Position numbers and translations under genes: made by a program. From Taeniopygia guttata (taxonomy: Eukaryota; Chordata; Aves; Passeriformes; Estrildidae): 64,000 nucleotides of DNA. The notes beneath the pieces were generated by a model. It had not been told where the DNA came from, did no database searches, and saw nothing but the letters and a program-made list of their open reading frames with translations. The stretch's first letter is position 1. Each line of letters starts with the position of its first letter. This document shows positions 1 to 12,656 of the stretch, in pieces. The stretch is taken from contig NC_133063.1 in assembly GCF_048771995.1 (NCBI RefSeq), positions 10,708,063-10,772,062 of the forward strand, read 5' to 3'.

Positions 1-383
1 TTGGAGCCTGAAATAATAGCCAGCCTCAGGGCAGAGCAGGAATTGAATGCTGGGATGAAGCCAGCCCCAGAACCTGAGAAGCCAGTTAAACACGCTGGTC
101 CAAAGCCAAAGAGCTGCAGAGCTGCAGCTGAGCAGTGCTGGGGAAGGCCTGGAACCAGCGTGTTCTAGAAAGTTCCAGAAACCATCTGGCCAATCAACGG
201 CTGTTGATCTGCATGGCCACTCCCAGTCGGTCCCAGAGTCCTTTACTCTCTATGATAAGCTCACCAGAAGTTCCCTGGGTGTCATCCATTGTGGTTTTTC
301 TTCTCCTGAGGCTTCCTGTTGCTCATTGATTGTCTGATGTGTGGCCACTTCATGGCCCATCCCCTCCAGGACAAGCTCCCACA
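1..383 (-). mobile_element. Endogenous retrovirus LTR, cut by window edge
   Basis: On the minus strand a purine tract (AAAAAGGGGGAG, about 385-397) is followed at once by TGTGGGAGCTTG, the usual arrangement of polypurine tract and start of a 3' LTR. The LTR therefore runs from 383 down past position 1, and its far end lies outside the window. It is a fossil of an old retrovirus; I cannot assign the family. The retroviral side lies at higher coordinates, but no recognisable gag, pol or env domain was identified there. Confidence 0.6.
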
Positions 384-1330
384 ACTCCCCCTTTTTGGAT
401 TTATTGAAAATGAAAGGTATAACAATCATAGTCAAAATAATAACCTTGTCTTAACTAAAAACAACACAATACTTCATAGACTTTAACTACACTTTAGAAC
501 TAAAATAAACAGGTGAGTTCATACTGCAGAGAATAACTAAACAAGAAGTAAATGCAATTTTCATTTCCCCTCACTTCTAAGGGCCCGAGTCCCAGGCATC
601 TCTCTGCCAATTCATTCCCCCTCACTTACCCATAAATCAAAAGAGAAGAGAAAATCAAAAGGACTGGTGATGGCACCTGCCCCCGGTGCCCTTCCCCAAA
701 CACAAAAGCCAAAAGAAAAGGCTTTAGGGGGGACCAGCCTGTGAGGACCTTATGGTGTGGCCAGGCACGGGTCTCCTGTGGGGCACCAGAGTCGCTCCTC
801 CGGCTGGCTGGAGGGTGCCGACTCTCCTGCCTAAATAAATAAAAGAACTGGGGTGACTGGCTTCTGAGGGTCGCCTGTATCGGGAATCTCTGAAACATGA
901 ATTACAACAAAAATCGGGGACTGCTAATACAACAGGAAAGCAGGAGCAGGGTTGAGGGCTGTCACAAGGTGGGTTAGGGTAGAATCCGGGGAGGCATGGC
1001 CAGTGCCATCCTGGCATGGGCACGGAAAAGGAGGGCAGATGGCAGATGGCTGGTGGCTGGCCTGTGCTCTTGAGCAGGTTCCATCTCCAGTCCTGTCCTT
1101 CTCAGGGATAGTGTGTTCAGGGGCATGCGACGGTGAAAACGAAAACTGGGAAAGGAAGTCTGCTAAACATCGTGCAACTAAAATTTCAACTTAAATGACC
1201 ATCATATATACCACCAATTGCCACCAAACATCGCACAGTAAATGATTTTCAACAATCACATTATGATCACTATATATCACTAATAATGTAACAATGTACA
1301 TTGAAATGAAAAACCGGAGTCCATGGGAAA
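384..1330. mobile_element. Remnant sequence beside the LTR, with a second LTR-like end
   Basis: This stretch has no recognisable gene. It should be the internal flank of the minus-strand retroviral fossil, but only short decayed frames are seen. On the plus strand, about 660-897 looks like the end of a different LTR: an AATAAATAAA polyadenylation signal near 833 is followed about 65 bp later by a CA end (about 897). That reading is inference from layout only. The remainder to 1,330 is AT-rich and shows nothing else. Confidence 0.3.
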
Positions 1331-1649
1331 CTTTAAAGGTTAAAATCTAGGGGACATGATAAAGGAAAGGTTAAAGTCTAGGGGACATTCTTTCAGGGCA
1401 TAGACTAGGAAGGCAATTGTCCAACAGGCTTGAGGGTGTGTAGGACTTTTATTGTGACTCCAGCTCCAAGCTGCCTTTGGAGAAAGCAATCCTGAAGTGG
1501 TCCTGGTCATCTCTTCTGCTTTCTCGATTGCTTTGCTGCAAGTTTCCTTTGTTTTCATTTGAAAAGCCTTCGGAGTGGGGATTTAGATGGCGGGGGCCGA
1601 TGTGATCTGTAGAAGGAATAACAGAAGTACAGTCATAGAAACAACTGCA

Positions 1650-2860
1650 GTATGAAACCAGCCCCACAGCCAATCCATTTCTCTCAAGTGTTTTGTCATT
1701 TCCAATGACTGGTGGGAAGCCAGGAGTCTAAAGGGAATCTAGGAAGCCAACTCTTCTGCTCACTTTGGCCAGGCTAGCACACACTCCTTCTTCTGAGTCA
1801 GTGGCTAGGTCGCAGCCTCCTGCTGCTCCCAAAACAATCCCTGCTTTTGTCTTCACTCTAGAGGGAAGCTCAGGCAAAGCCCACCCAGGCCCTGCTGCCC
1901 TCAAAAGCAAAAGGAATGCCCCAAGCGCTCCCTGCCTGCATCCTAGCATCACAGTGGCTTCTGGAGGGAGTCCAAAATTTCTCTCCCAGCACCAAATCAC
2001 GGAGGAACACGAGCTACAGCTCTTGCTGAGGCACACACACTATAATCCACTGCTGGATCGGACAAAGAATGCACAGGACATACTCAGCAGCTTCAGGCAC
2101 CTCCTCAGCAGCCTGACAGCCAGCCCTCTCCCACAGCTCTAGCCTGGCTCTGCAGAGGACTTCCCGTGAGACCTCCCTCCTTCTGAGAGGAAGCTCTGGC
2201 TTTCCCATTCTCTTTGGGCCTGCATCACCATGCCTGCCCCCCTCAAACCTGCACTCTGGTAGCCTCTCACCACACTGCTCCCTGAAGACACAAAGGTCTC
2301 TCCAGCACGGTTTACCAAGGGCCAGCTAAGAGACAGTGCCCCCCAGACAGACAGAGTGCGGAGAAACAGTGCCCATATGGAGCACAGAGGAGTCCAAAAC
2401 AACACACAAACTCTCTTCTCACAGCCTTTGCCTTTTGACTGGCTTTGCTTCAGAACAGCTTGCATGCTGGCAACTTCCTGCTTCATCTCCAGCAGCCTGT
2501 TCTCCTGCTCCTTCTGTACCTCCACCAGGAAGGTACAGAAGGAGCAGCTGTGTGCCAGCAGCTGCTGTGCCTCCAAACGCTGCCCTTCCAAGTCCTTATG
2601 AGGGGAGGAAGACACTTCCACATGAAGTGCCAGCCAAGCTCCCCAGATAATCAGTGGAAGCTTCATGCCGTGCACAACCCCACACCTGAACAGGGCACAG
2701 CAGTAGTGACTTTGTGCCCTACAGCAATGCTGTCCTAAGCAGAAATTCAAAAGCAGGATCATCAGGTGGGAGAATAGGAGATGCCACCTTCCTTTCCTGC
2801 TCCCATGGCTGCCCGTTTCCTGGCCCCTCTCCCCTCAGGATTTCTACCTGTTCTCAGAGG
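1650..2860 (-). pseudogene. Partial duplicate of coiled-coil/PAK gene (exons 8 and 11 region)
   Basis: This segment is a direct, rearranged copy of 11.5-13.86 kb. The part 1,650-2,140 matches 11,510-11,980 closely and covers the exon 11 end and the following intron. The part 2,300-2,860 matches 13,300-13,850 and covers exon 8. Exons 9 and 10 and the sequence between them are missing, so the two halves lie only about 200 bp apart. The exon 8 counterpart (about 2,590 to 2,460) still reads as coiled coil (EVQKEQENRLLEMKQEVASM), but its acceptor has become ATAAG rather than a pyrimidine-rich CAG. No kinase exons follow; retroviral and unknown sequence lies downstream. It is best read as a truncated pseudogene left by a local duplication. 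Confidence 0.7.
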
Positions 2861-3139
2861 TTCATTTCCCCAAGTGCTGAAGTGCTCCTTGCCATCTCCT
2901 TTGCTTCCTGCATGATTTTGCTGCAGGGATGACAGCAATCAGGCTGTCAGAAGAGGCTTAAGAGAGGCTCCGCTGACTGGAGAAATGGATGCTGCCCAAA
3001 GGGAAAAAGAAACAAACCAAACCAAATTAAAAGAGACAAAGGGAAAAGGAACCATTCTTTTCCAAACTGAGTTCCTTACAGGGTCAAGCTGCATTCCTCT
3101 AGCACCCTGAAATACACTAACATAGGACTGAAGGCACCA

Positions 3140-3500
3140 TCAGCACGTGTGCCTTCATGCCCAGGATGCTGCTAGCACAGGCAAACATGGCCCACAACTG
3201 CACTAGTCCATTGCTCAAGGTGTCATCACTTGCTGGGATTTTTGTCCTGACAGCACTGTGGGATTGCTGCTTGCTGTCCAAAGGTTTTGTTCCTTACAGG
3301 AAACTCAACAGACTTCTTCCAGCTCCTCTTTTCTACAGACATGAGCTATTGGAGTGTCCAAAAGAGATGTGGGGCATAAGACATTCCTCCTCGGGAGACT
3401 CCCAAGAGCTCTGAAAAATATTGATCCCACGTGTTGTTCTCAGGACTGCAGCACACGCGGGTTTTCAGCAGCAAGCCAGGAGCAAGGACACAAAGCAGCA
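3140..3500. repeat. Segment shared with 22.53-22.78 kb
   Basis: Several blocks here recur in the same orientation near 22.5-22.8 kb, for example TGCTGCTTGCTGTC followed by a GGAAACTC..ACAGACT block, and then GTGTTGTTCTCA followed by CAGCAGCAAG. Identity is patchy, so this is an old shared segment of the duplication block, not a recent copy. It lies downstream of the proposed kinase stop codon on the minus strand. Confidence 0.5.
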
Positions 3501-3669
3501 AGGCTCAGATGTGCTCAGCTCCAGCGTGCAGGAAGAGTAGGCTCTGCCTTGGCATGGCACCCCACCTCCTGTGCTGGCCGGCATCTTCCTTGTCAGCAGG
3601 AAGAGCCAAGGAAGTGGCCTGGTCCTCGTCTGCCACAAAACCGGGCGGCAAAGCCGCAAGGATTCTCAT

Positions 3670-6600
3670 CTACTTGAGCGGGCCAGGCAGCACATGGGTC
3701 TGGCACAAGTCCTGCTCAGCTGTCCCTGTTTGACTGGCAGAAAGCAGAGGCAGCAAGCTCAAAGAGTGGGGCAGGAGGGACAGGCTGAGTGCCCTGGGAT
3801 GCTCAGAAGGAGCTCCCCCACAGCCCCCGCCTTCCCACACAGCAATCCAGAAGCGCTGGGCAGGGACGGCTTTTGTCGTGTTCTTCAAGCCCACATCCCT
3901 GGCATTGCAATACTTCAGTTCCCTTTGCTAGCAGGTAAACCTGAATACAGCACCCAAGAGCAAAAGAGGGCCACAGAAATGACCAGAAGGAGGGAGCTCT
4001 CCTCTGAGGAACAGCTGTGAGAGTTGTGCTGGTTTAGCCTGGAGAAGAGCAAGCCCCAAGGAGAACTTTCAATATTTGTAGGGGCTTCTAAAAAAGATGG
4101 GGACATAGCTTTTAGTAGGGCCAATTGTAAGGGGACAAGGGTGAATAGTTTCAGCTAAAAGACACTCCATTCAGATTGGCTCTAAGGAAGAAACTGTTCA
4201 CAAGGAGAGTGCTGAAACACTGCCACAGGCTGCCCAGAGAGCTGGGAGGAGCCCCAAGCCCAGCAACGTTCAAGGTCAGCTTGGATGGGACTCTGAGCAG
4301 CCTCATCCACTTCAAGATGTCCTTGCCAGTGGCTGATGTTTTGGACTAGATGACATGCACTGGTCCCTCCTAGCCACAAAGAGTCTTGGATCCTGCTTGG
4401 CTTTCATTGGAAAAGCACCCAGAGTAGAGATTATTAGATGGGGGGGCCCATGTGAAGCCCTGGAGTTTGCCCAAGAAACAAACCCTGACAGGGAACAGCT
4501 GCTTGGGCTGCAGCCGCTTTGCCTTGTACCTGCAGAAGTTCCTCGGCAGAGCCTCGCCTGTCCACATCCATCTGCAGGCAGCAAGCCAGAAATTCACACA
4601 AGCCAGAGGGCAGCCCGAGCTTGTGCAGATCTGGTACCCCTTGCTTGCCTATCAGGTAGCTAGCCTGAAGCAAAAGGAAACACGAGAGTCTACGTGATTC
4701 TTCCATATCCTTCAGTGCTCACCTAGAGCCCATCTTCGAAGCTCCAGTCCGCAGTGTCAATTTCTTGCCTAGCAGAGGTTTAGAGATGAGCCTTCTCTCC
4801 CAAAGGATAAAAGGCTCCAGTGCAGCCCCAGCTATTTCAAGCTGCAACAGGTCTTCCCTTGACAGCTGATCTGAGCCCCCGGGATGTTTTTAGAAAGAGG
4901 GCCTTGGTGGAAGCACTTCAAGCTGTGGGCATGGGATTTTGTCTAATGGACACGGACCAGAAGGACACCGCTCTCTGAGCGTATTTGCACCTTACCGTGT
5001 GACTGTTTTCCCGAATATAAGGAGCCTCTCCTGTGGCCATTTCTATTCCCACGATGCCAAGGGACCAGGTGTCCACTTTGGGGCCGTAGGGCTCTCTTCT
5101 CACCACCTCGGGTGCCATCCACCACGTGGTGCCCACCATCGACCTCCGTTTACTCTGCTCAAGGCTGAGCAGACCACAGAGGCCAAAATCAGCTGAGGAG
5201 AAAAACAAATACTGCTTCAAGTAGGAAACCAAGGAAAAGGCTTTCTCAGGACGCCTACGTCTCAGAATGCAGTGCTGATTCCAGCTGGAAAAGCAGCTGG
5301 GCTCTCTTTCCTCAGGGCTGCAGCCAAGGACGTGGGCATTTGTCCACTTAGTTACCCCCCACGATTCCCACCGTGCCTTTTCCTCACTCACCGCAACTTT
5401 TACGCTGAAACTCCCTCCTTTTGGAAGGAATGCACACACAAACCAGAGTTACTCTTGCTACCTTGTTGCTCTCTAGACCACTCAGCACCTTACAGCTGCG
5501 CCCTGGGCTTGCAGAGCGCTCCCTGCCCTCTCCCCGGCACCACTGCTGGGCACCCGCAGCCGCTCCAAAGCAGCCCCACACCGCCTGCCCGGAGCGCTGC
5601 GCCTGACCGAGAATACCCACCCAGCTTGACGGAGCCATCCCGGCCCAGCAGGATGTTTCCACTTTTGATGTCTCTGTGGATCACCTGGTTGGCATGCAGG
5701 AAAGCCAGGCCTAGCAGGCACTGGGAGAGAAAAAAAGAAACAGGAGGCCAAAAGTGAGCCTGATCGGATTTCGCCACACACAAAAGGAGTCTGCTCCTGA
5801 AGATTCACAGATCTCAAAGGAGCGTGAGCGCTGGCAAGAGGAAGAGCTTGCTGCTGCCACACTAGGAGAGCAGGATCTTTCCAAGGGAAGGCATATCAGT
5901 GCTTGAGGGGGAAACATCAGTCACTGCTCGAGATTGTCCCCGGCAAAGCCAGTCAGAGCCATCCCTGCTGCAGTGGATGCGCTCTCCCCGTCCGCAGGAC
6001 AAACAATGCTTTGCCAAAAGAGGAAAAGTCCCTGCCTTGGCTACCAAGGGCATCACTGTCAGGTGGGAGATTGGAGGACAAGGGACAGCTGACTTGGAAG
6101 TAGCTCATGTGTCAGTTTTCAGTAGCAAGCACCATGCTGGGTGCCATGCCATCCTTTGAAATTGAGACCTGTGACAGACGAGTCTCTCTTTGGCTTTGCC
6201 ACTGGTTTAAAACTTGGACACCAGCACCTTTGTGCTTACAGGCAAAGAAGGTATTGCAGAAAGGCAAAGGCTTGGAGAGGCAAAGTGCAGAACAGAAAAT
6301 GACAATGAAAACGAGACAGAAAGTTCAGTAATAGGATAGAAGAGTACAGAACAGACTAGAGTAAGAGCAGGGACACCGGCAGGCAGTTCAGCCCAGATGC
6401 TCTTTCCTTTCCGGAGCATAAGAACAACACAGAAAGAAAGCTCTGAGCATGGAATCACTCCCTTTGCAGCGCTTTCAAAGGACCAGTCTGTCCAAGCCAT
6501 CCCAAGCACAAGCAGGACCCCTTACCTCCCGACACACTGTTGCTATGTGTCCTACAGCCAGACTTTTCATGCGGATCACATCAGCCAAGGAGCCTCCATC

Positions 6601-9600
6601 CATAAACTCCAACACCATCAGGACAACCTCATTGACAAGGTAGCTGCAAGACAAAAGCAACCGTGTGGAGCTGAATGTGCACAGCTAAATTCCTGCATGG
6701 AAGAAAAGACTACAGCTGAGTTTTGTGTCCAGGTCACTGGTAAGTGAAGAGGGAATCAAGTGAAGACACACTCCACCGAGGCTATCCAGTGCTTGCTGTC
6801 TGTGCCGTCTAAAGGAGGAAGGCACATCCGTGGAAAAGGAGACGGTTTAGGTGGCAAGCAGGGGAAAGCGGCAGTTTTGTGACGCAAAGGTTAATCTGGA
6901 AGCGGACACATCCCAGCAGCTGCTTCATCTTCTTCATACACAAATTGCACCATTAACTCCAGCAGCAAGGAGGCACAGTCTCACAGCTTTTACTCAGGGC
7001 AGGTGGGTGTGCAGCATTGCCAACATCCTTTGGAAAACCTTGCAGAAAGGACAGTCACAAACAGGAAAAACAATTTCAAACCGGACAAATTATGTCTCTC
7101 CTAGCCTAGTCTTCTGGCAGGTAAGGCAATGGAAAACAGTGCAAACAGTGCAAGGGAAATAATTTCTGCGATGCTTTCTCAGCACTTCTCCTCCAACACT
7201 TGGAAAAAATCCCGCCCAAAACAGCAGAACAACATGCAGTGAGTGAACATACATGCTGCTGGCTTAGTAAGAGAGCCACGTTTCTGAGATCAAGCTTCAA
7301 GCTATTTCTGCCAGGAAGAATTTGTGGGGACAAAATGCAATCTCCTCCCAGGCCTCATGCAGGAGTAGATTGATGTGAATTGAAAATCCATTTTCTGCCA
7401 GAATACTGACCTTTCTAGGTAGGTGACAATATTGGGGTTCTTATATTTATCCATGACCAGGATTTCCTTCAACACATCCTCACAGCCCTGGTGCTGGAGA
7501 TCAAGTACCTTTATGGCCACCTACAATGACATGGAAAGCCATTAGGAGCAGACGAGACGAGAGCCTCTTTCTCTGTGCACTCACGGGCCTGGATGCCTTG
7601 TCACCTCGGTGGAAATGGACACTAAACCATCAACCACAAAGTGCTAACAGCACTCTTTGCACCTGCAGACTCCTCCAACACACTTTGTTTATCACTACTA
7701 TTATCATTTACACGTGTTTTGCAAGCTGAAGTAATTTTGCTCCAGCCAAGATAAATTGAAACCACAGGAAATACGTTAGCATTTCTAGGGGCTTTGACCA
7801 GCCTTTCAGAGATGGCTGCCGTTCTTGACTGTGTGCCAAAGTAAACACACACATACATACATGACAGGGAAAATGCTGTCCAAAAAAGGACTCCAAAGCG
7901 ACTCAAAGGAAAGTTACAACCCTAGCACATCCTAACTTCTTCACTTTGGGTTTTGCAACTCTGAAGAACAACCTGGAACACGGTTTACACCGAGTAATTA
8001 TTGTAATTGGTACTTATTTAGTGGGTTTAAAAATGAATAACCCTTCTGTGCTACGCTATGGATGCACCCCAGGTCATAAGCAGGGCTTAGGGCTTTTGGA
8101 CACCTCCTCGACCTCCCTCCAAGTGCAGTTTCTGAGCGCAGCACCGCGGGTGGAGAAGGAACTACCAGGAAGATGGAGTTGTATTTGCTGAGAGCCAAAA
8201 ACGAGAACTCAGGACTCTGAACTCATAGCCCCACAAAATAGCAGGACTCTCCAAGGCACTTCCACGTCAGTTCAGTACAAATAGCATCTCTGTAGTGGAA
8301 TGTCTCTGACGCAGGATCAACAAAACATTGTATTAATTAAGGCTCTTCATCAATTTCTTCCCACTGATCTGTGCGTGTGTGTGTGCATGTGCGTGTGTGA
8401 ACTGGGTTCCCTAGGACTGAAAGGCAAAACTGTGCTCCAGTAAAGATCTCTCCTCCTTGAGGTCCTGCATTATATTTTCAAGCTGAACCACGTGGTGGAA
8501 AACAATGGGAAATCCTTTCTGTGTCTGAACCTGGGCTTAAGAGGAACTGGGCCGGAATGACGGCTCTTGCCATCAGCTAATCTAGGAACATTTATCCAGT
8601 AAGTCCAAGCCAGCGCGTCCTTCTCGGATAGACACCATCGCCATTCTTGCATTCACTCAGGTAGGGAGGAAAGATAAAGTCTGTCCAAAAGTCATTTTGC
8701 AGCCCACCTCTGGACAGGCTGCTTCTGCGGGACAGCCTTTGCAGCAAAGTCAGGTGGCCCAAAGCTTTGGCCATAGATCACATCACAAGGGAAAGCACTC
8801 AAGGGCTGCAAAATCTGCATGGGCTCTTGGCACTTACCGCTCGTCCTGTGGCAGCGTTGAAGGCCTTGTAAATGGTTCCAAACCCCCTAGAAACAGAACA
8901 GTGGCAAGAACAGAGAAGTTGTTCAGTGCTGAGAAGGAAAAGGCAGCCCAGGCAGGAGCTCTCTGCTGCCTGCAGTGTCTCTAAAACACCAGGGTCTGTC
9001 CGCTCTTCAGCCAATGGCCCAGCAGCCCAGCAGCCCTCTGCCATGCAGAGTGTCCAAGAGAAAAGCTGGCTGCAACAGGAAGAAAAAGGGCTGCTACAAA
9101 TCTCAAATGTGCACACTAGATTATGCACGCAGGGGTTTTCTTTGCCTTTCCCTTCTTGTGTCTGTGCCTGTGGGGTGCCTTTCCAGGCAATGAAACATAC
9201 AGTCCTGCGGGGCCATCTCAACGCTCTCTTTTAATCCTGCCTGCCAAACTCAGGCAACACTATTATCTTATCTTTCTGACCACTTTCTTATCTTCCTGAC
9301 CACTGAATCTTGTTTTCAGCAAGATAGTGGAAAGCAATGCTACTGAGAGCTGTTATCTGACAGCTGCCAGGTGGGAAGCTGCTCTCTCAGGTTTCTCTTC
9401 CCTCATGAGTGTGGCCAAATGACGTTGAATCATACAAAACCATATCTCCTGGGAAAACAGGCAAACTAGTGCCACATGTTTGAGGGCTTGCAGGAGGGCT
9501 TCCAGGACCTGCTGCTTGAGGCAGGCAAGACATTGCCAGCATCCAGTTATCTTTCATGATGCCTTGTACTGCCTCAGCACTGAGACAGGGACAATCTGAA

Positions 9601-12080
9601 GCCAGGGTCTGAAGATGCTTGCAGCTTGCCTGACTTCCCACGTGGTACCGCACCACCAAAATCCCTGGCCCATGGTTCTGTAGAAGCAAGCGTGGCTGCA
9701 CTCACCCACTGCCAAGGAGTTCCCATCCAGTGTACTTCTTCTCTGGATCTTCCTTCCTCACCACACGCCCTGAAAGAAACCAAATGCAAGGAGCAAACTT
9801 CAAAACAGGGATCCTGACGTCCAGGAGATCTGAAGGCCAGCTCCACTCTCTGGGGCTCTGAGCTATTTATGGTCCCTCGGCTAACAAGACCATCAACAAG
9901 AACAACAGCAGCAGCAGCAGCCCCAGCAAGACAGGCAGCTCGGTAGCACGCCTGGCCTGCACAGAGTCTCTTCTCCACACTCCTTTGAAGGGCTGCCTTG
10001 AGGGGAAACTAAGCCCATGGGAAAACCATCAGAGCAGACAGAGACCAGAAAAGAACAGGCCCCAAGGCAAGTGGTTGTCATCTACAAACAGGAAGGAGGG
10101 CTGAAAAATCAGGACACTTCATTGTCTTGGGAAGAAACACTCTCTTGTGAGACTCAACAAAAGGTTTCATACTTCCAAAGTTCCAATGCACCCTGGCATC
10201 TGGATGAACTTTGAACAGCTGCTTTTTGCAGAGCAGAAAGAATATTGCAAAGTCAATTCCAGGAGAGAAGGGCACCTTCTCTACCTCTCAGCACTTGGCC
10301 TAAACAATGCCTTGACCATTTTAGAGAACAGCAGCACATGCTATAACCAAGAACAATGGCTCTAAGAATTAGGACTCTCCTCATTTATCAGCAGGATGAG
10401 TTCTGGAGATGACTTTGCCCGTTCCCCATTTAGTGAAGAACTACAAGTGCTTGTCTTCAGCCTGGGCTGCAGCAGTCACTAGCACTGGGCTCAGCCCCTT
10501 GAACACCACCCGTGTGCCCCATCTCCCCAAACGGGCGCAGCCAGACGGGTAACAAGGACAGCGCTGTTCCTCAGGCGCTGCCGGGACACAGACACCTGCA
10601 CAAATGAGATGCTGACCCTTCCACGAGTCCAGGCAAAGCTGCAGCAACGGGACGGCAGCTGAAACCTCACAGCTAAGGAAGGCTCCAGCCCCTGCAGTCA
10701 CACCAGCTGTCAGTGGCAGGGCAGGTATGACAAAATGCTTGGCAAAGCCCACAGATGGCCACTGACAGCCACTCTGAAGAAGCTAGAGCCAGATCAAGGC
10801 CTGTTACAAGCTGTTGGCCCCACTCAAGACAGAACATGATTGTCTTTGGCCTCAGACCCACGGAGGAGTAGATCAATCCACCTTTTGTCTGAGGGCGCCT
10901 GATGGCAGACACAAAGTAAACTGGCCTCTGTTCTGTACCTGAGTGGTTCTTCTCTGACAGCACTGCACTGGCAGCTGTTACCAGCTGCAAGGAGCAACTC
11001 ACTTGTACTGCACAATCAGCAAGGCCCTGGTGTGCTTTCCGAGAGTACCATCTGTGCAGGGATTGAGGCCAATGCTTAGTATTCCTGCGGTATTTAGCAG
11101 CTGGGCATTAGCAGTGACAACATGCCTGCTACCAGAGGAACATGCAGCAGAGGGGCTGCAGGCTTCCTCCTGAGAATTGCCTGCAGGGCACTTCTATCTG
11201 ACTGTGCCCCATAGATGTGTCTCTTTGATGCATCTTCCAAAGCATACAACTAAAATATCAAACAGGAATTGTAAAAAGAGTATCCTGTTTTTCTTCTTTT
11301 GGGGCTCTTTCAAAACAGCTCTTCCTCTCTGATTCCTTGAGATAGCTCTAAGAATACAATTTCTTAATTTTTAGGGCATACTGAAAAGATCTCTTCCTCT
11401 CTTATTTGTGCTGTCACCTGCCATTCTTTTCAAGGAGGTCAGGCTAACCAAACAAAACCAACTGGAGAAGGAATAGAAGTACTAAGAGTCATAAGAACAA
11501 CACCAGCATTAAACCAGCCCCACAGCCAATCAACTTTGCTCAAGTGTTTTGTCATTTCCAATGACTGGTGGGAAGTCAGGAGTCTAAAGGGAATCTAGGA
11601 AGCCAACTCATCTGCTCACTTTGGCCAGGCTAGCACACACTCTTTTTACTGAGCCACTGGCTAGGTCGCAGCCTCCTGCTGCTCCCAAAACAATCCCTGC
11701 TTTTGTCTTCACTCTAGAAGGAAGCTCAGGCAAAGCCCACCCAGGCCCTGCTGCCCACAAAGGCAAAAGGAACGCCCCAAGCGCTCCCTGCCTGCATCCT
11801 AGCAACACAGTGGCTTCTGGAGAGAGTCCAAAAATTCTCTCCCAACACCAAATGAGGAGGAACATGTGCTACAGCTCTTGCCGAGGTACACACACTGTAA
11901 TACACTGCTCGATGGCACAAGAAATCCCCAGGACGTACTCAGCAGACGCAGGAACTGCTCCTCTCTCTCCTGGCTTGAGCGGGGAGAACTGCTCATCCTT
12001 GGGTTTTCAGGCTGTGGAGAGGGGGCTTCTTCCCAGGATGCTGCTGCAGCGACAGCTTTGATGGCAGCTCCTGCATTCAT
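3670..12080 (-). CDS. PAK-like (STE20 group) serine/threonine kinase, 9 exons; kinase half of a possible chimeric gene
   Basis: Exons on the minus strand: 12080-11939, 9769-9706, 8886-8838, 7520-7411, 6643-6526, 5720-5621, 5192-4996, 4664-4530, 3801-3670 (TAG). All have AG/GT borders and consistent phases, giving 348 residues. The reading shows a Ser/Pro-rich lead ([20 protein letters not shown]), then [17 protein letters not shown] (glycine loop), VAIK (catalytic lysine), KEILVM (helix C glutamate), a hinge with [31 protein letters not shown], and [13 protein letters not shown]. This matches the PAK1-3 kinase domain throughout. The PAK activation-loop threonine is serine here (KRRSMVG). No CRIB/p21-binding motif was found. 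The last exon (HPRALSLS...) fits the PAK tail in phase and first residue but is weakly similar. Exon 12080 may begin with its own ATG or be spliced to the coiled-coil exons upstream. I recall PAK3-like genes as expanded in songbirds. Confidence 0.8.
4024..4360 (+). mobile_element. CR1 LINE, 3' fragment
   Basis: This fragment follows the familiar CR1 3' end in plus orientation: TTTAGCCTGGAGAAGAG near 4,033, AACACTGCCACAGGCTGCCC near 4,213, then the GATGGGACTCTGAGCAGCC and TTTTGGACTAGATGA blocks. It is 5'-truncated, diverged, and lies in the last intron of the PAK-like gene, opposite to its transcription. Confidence 0.75.
8371..8399. repeat. (TG)n microsatellite
   Basis: Imperfect TG dinucleotide run with interspersed GC and CA steps, in the intron between the second and third kinase-domain exons. 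Confidence 0.8.
9901..9922. repeat. Short (CAG)n run
   Basis: AACAACAGCAGCAGCAGCAG run in the intron upstream of the first kinase-domain exon. It is too short to suggest function. Confidence 0.7.
11510..11938 (-). other. Intron segment with a frame open in both duplicate copies
   Basis: This is the first part of the intron following the Ser/Pro-rich exon. Together with its copy at 1,650-2,060 it contains a minus-strand frame that stays open in both copies, although the copies differ at many bases ([12 protein letters not shown], then [19 protein letters not shown]). Here the frame lies at 11,608-11,865. No acceptor or donor pair clearly frames it as an exon, and no family is recognised. It could be a former exon, an alternative terminal exon, or chance in GC-rich DNA. 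Confidence 0.3.
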
Positions 12081-12656
12081 CTGGGACAAGAAATTTGCTT
12101 GTGTCAGAAAGGTGCCTGGCACAGATGCCCCAGACAGAGCATTTCAAAGGCAAGCACTTAGGAACAGCACTGGGCCTGGGCTGCAAGCTGAGCTGTCAAC
12201 TCTTCCACCTGCAGTCCAAGCCAAACAAGCAGTCTGAGACTACAGCTTGTCACAGTCAGCCATAGTGGAGACTGCGAAAGGGAAAGAACAACTTTACACT
12301 TCACTCCCTTCTGAGGACTGCATTCACCATGGACAGGGACAACTTGCCCAGAATCTGCGTGGGTCACCACGCTCACCTGAACAGACCCCTCCAAAAACAA
12401 AGCCAGCACTAAGAGGCCAGCAGAAATATATTCCCAGGATTGCTGGCTCACCGGCCAAAGCACTAGCCCTGCTGCCCAGGGCAGCAGCTGAGATTCAGCA
12501 ACCCACTAAGTGTCCTTCTGAGCAGCTGCCACGGAGAGCACAGAGCATGGCAGTCAGAGACATTGGTCCCATCCACCTGCTGCTCTGCAGGGGAAAGGCA
12601 ACAAGGGCAGAGACCACTTGTTGCATGACTGCACTGCTTCCTCCTCCTTCATTCAC

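Noticed and set aside
250-435. Minus-strand frame crossing the retroviral purine tract
   Set aside because: It runs through the tract into the LTR and has no recognisable envelope or polymerase domain; treated as part of the fossil.
1765-2142. 125-codon plus-strand frame, also present at 11,621-12,061
   Set aside because: It is antisense to the duplicated minus-strand exon and intron and lacks splice or domain evidence; conservation follows from the duplication.
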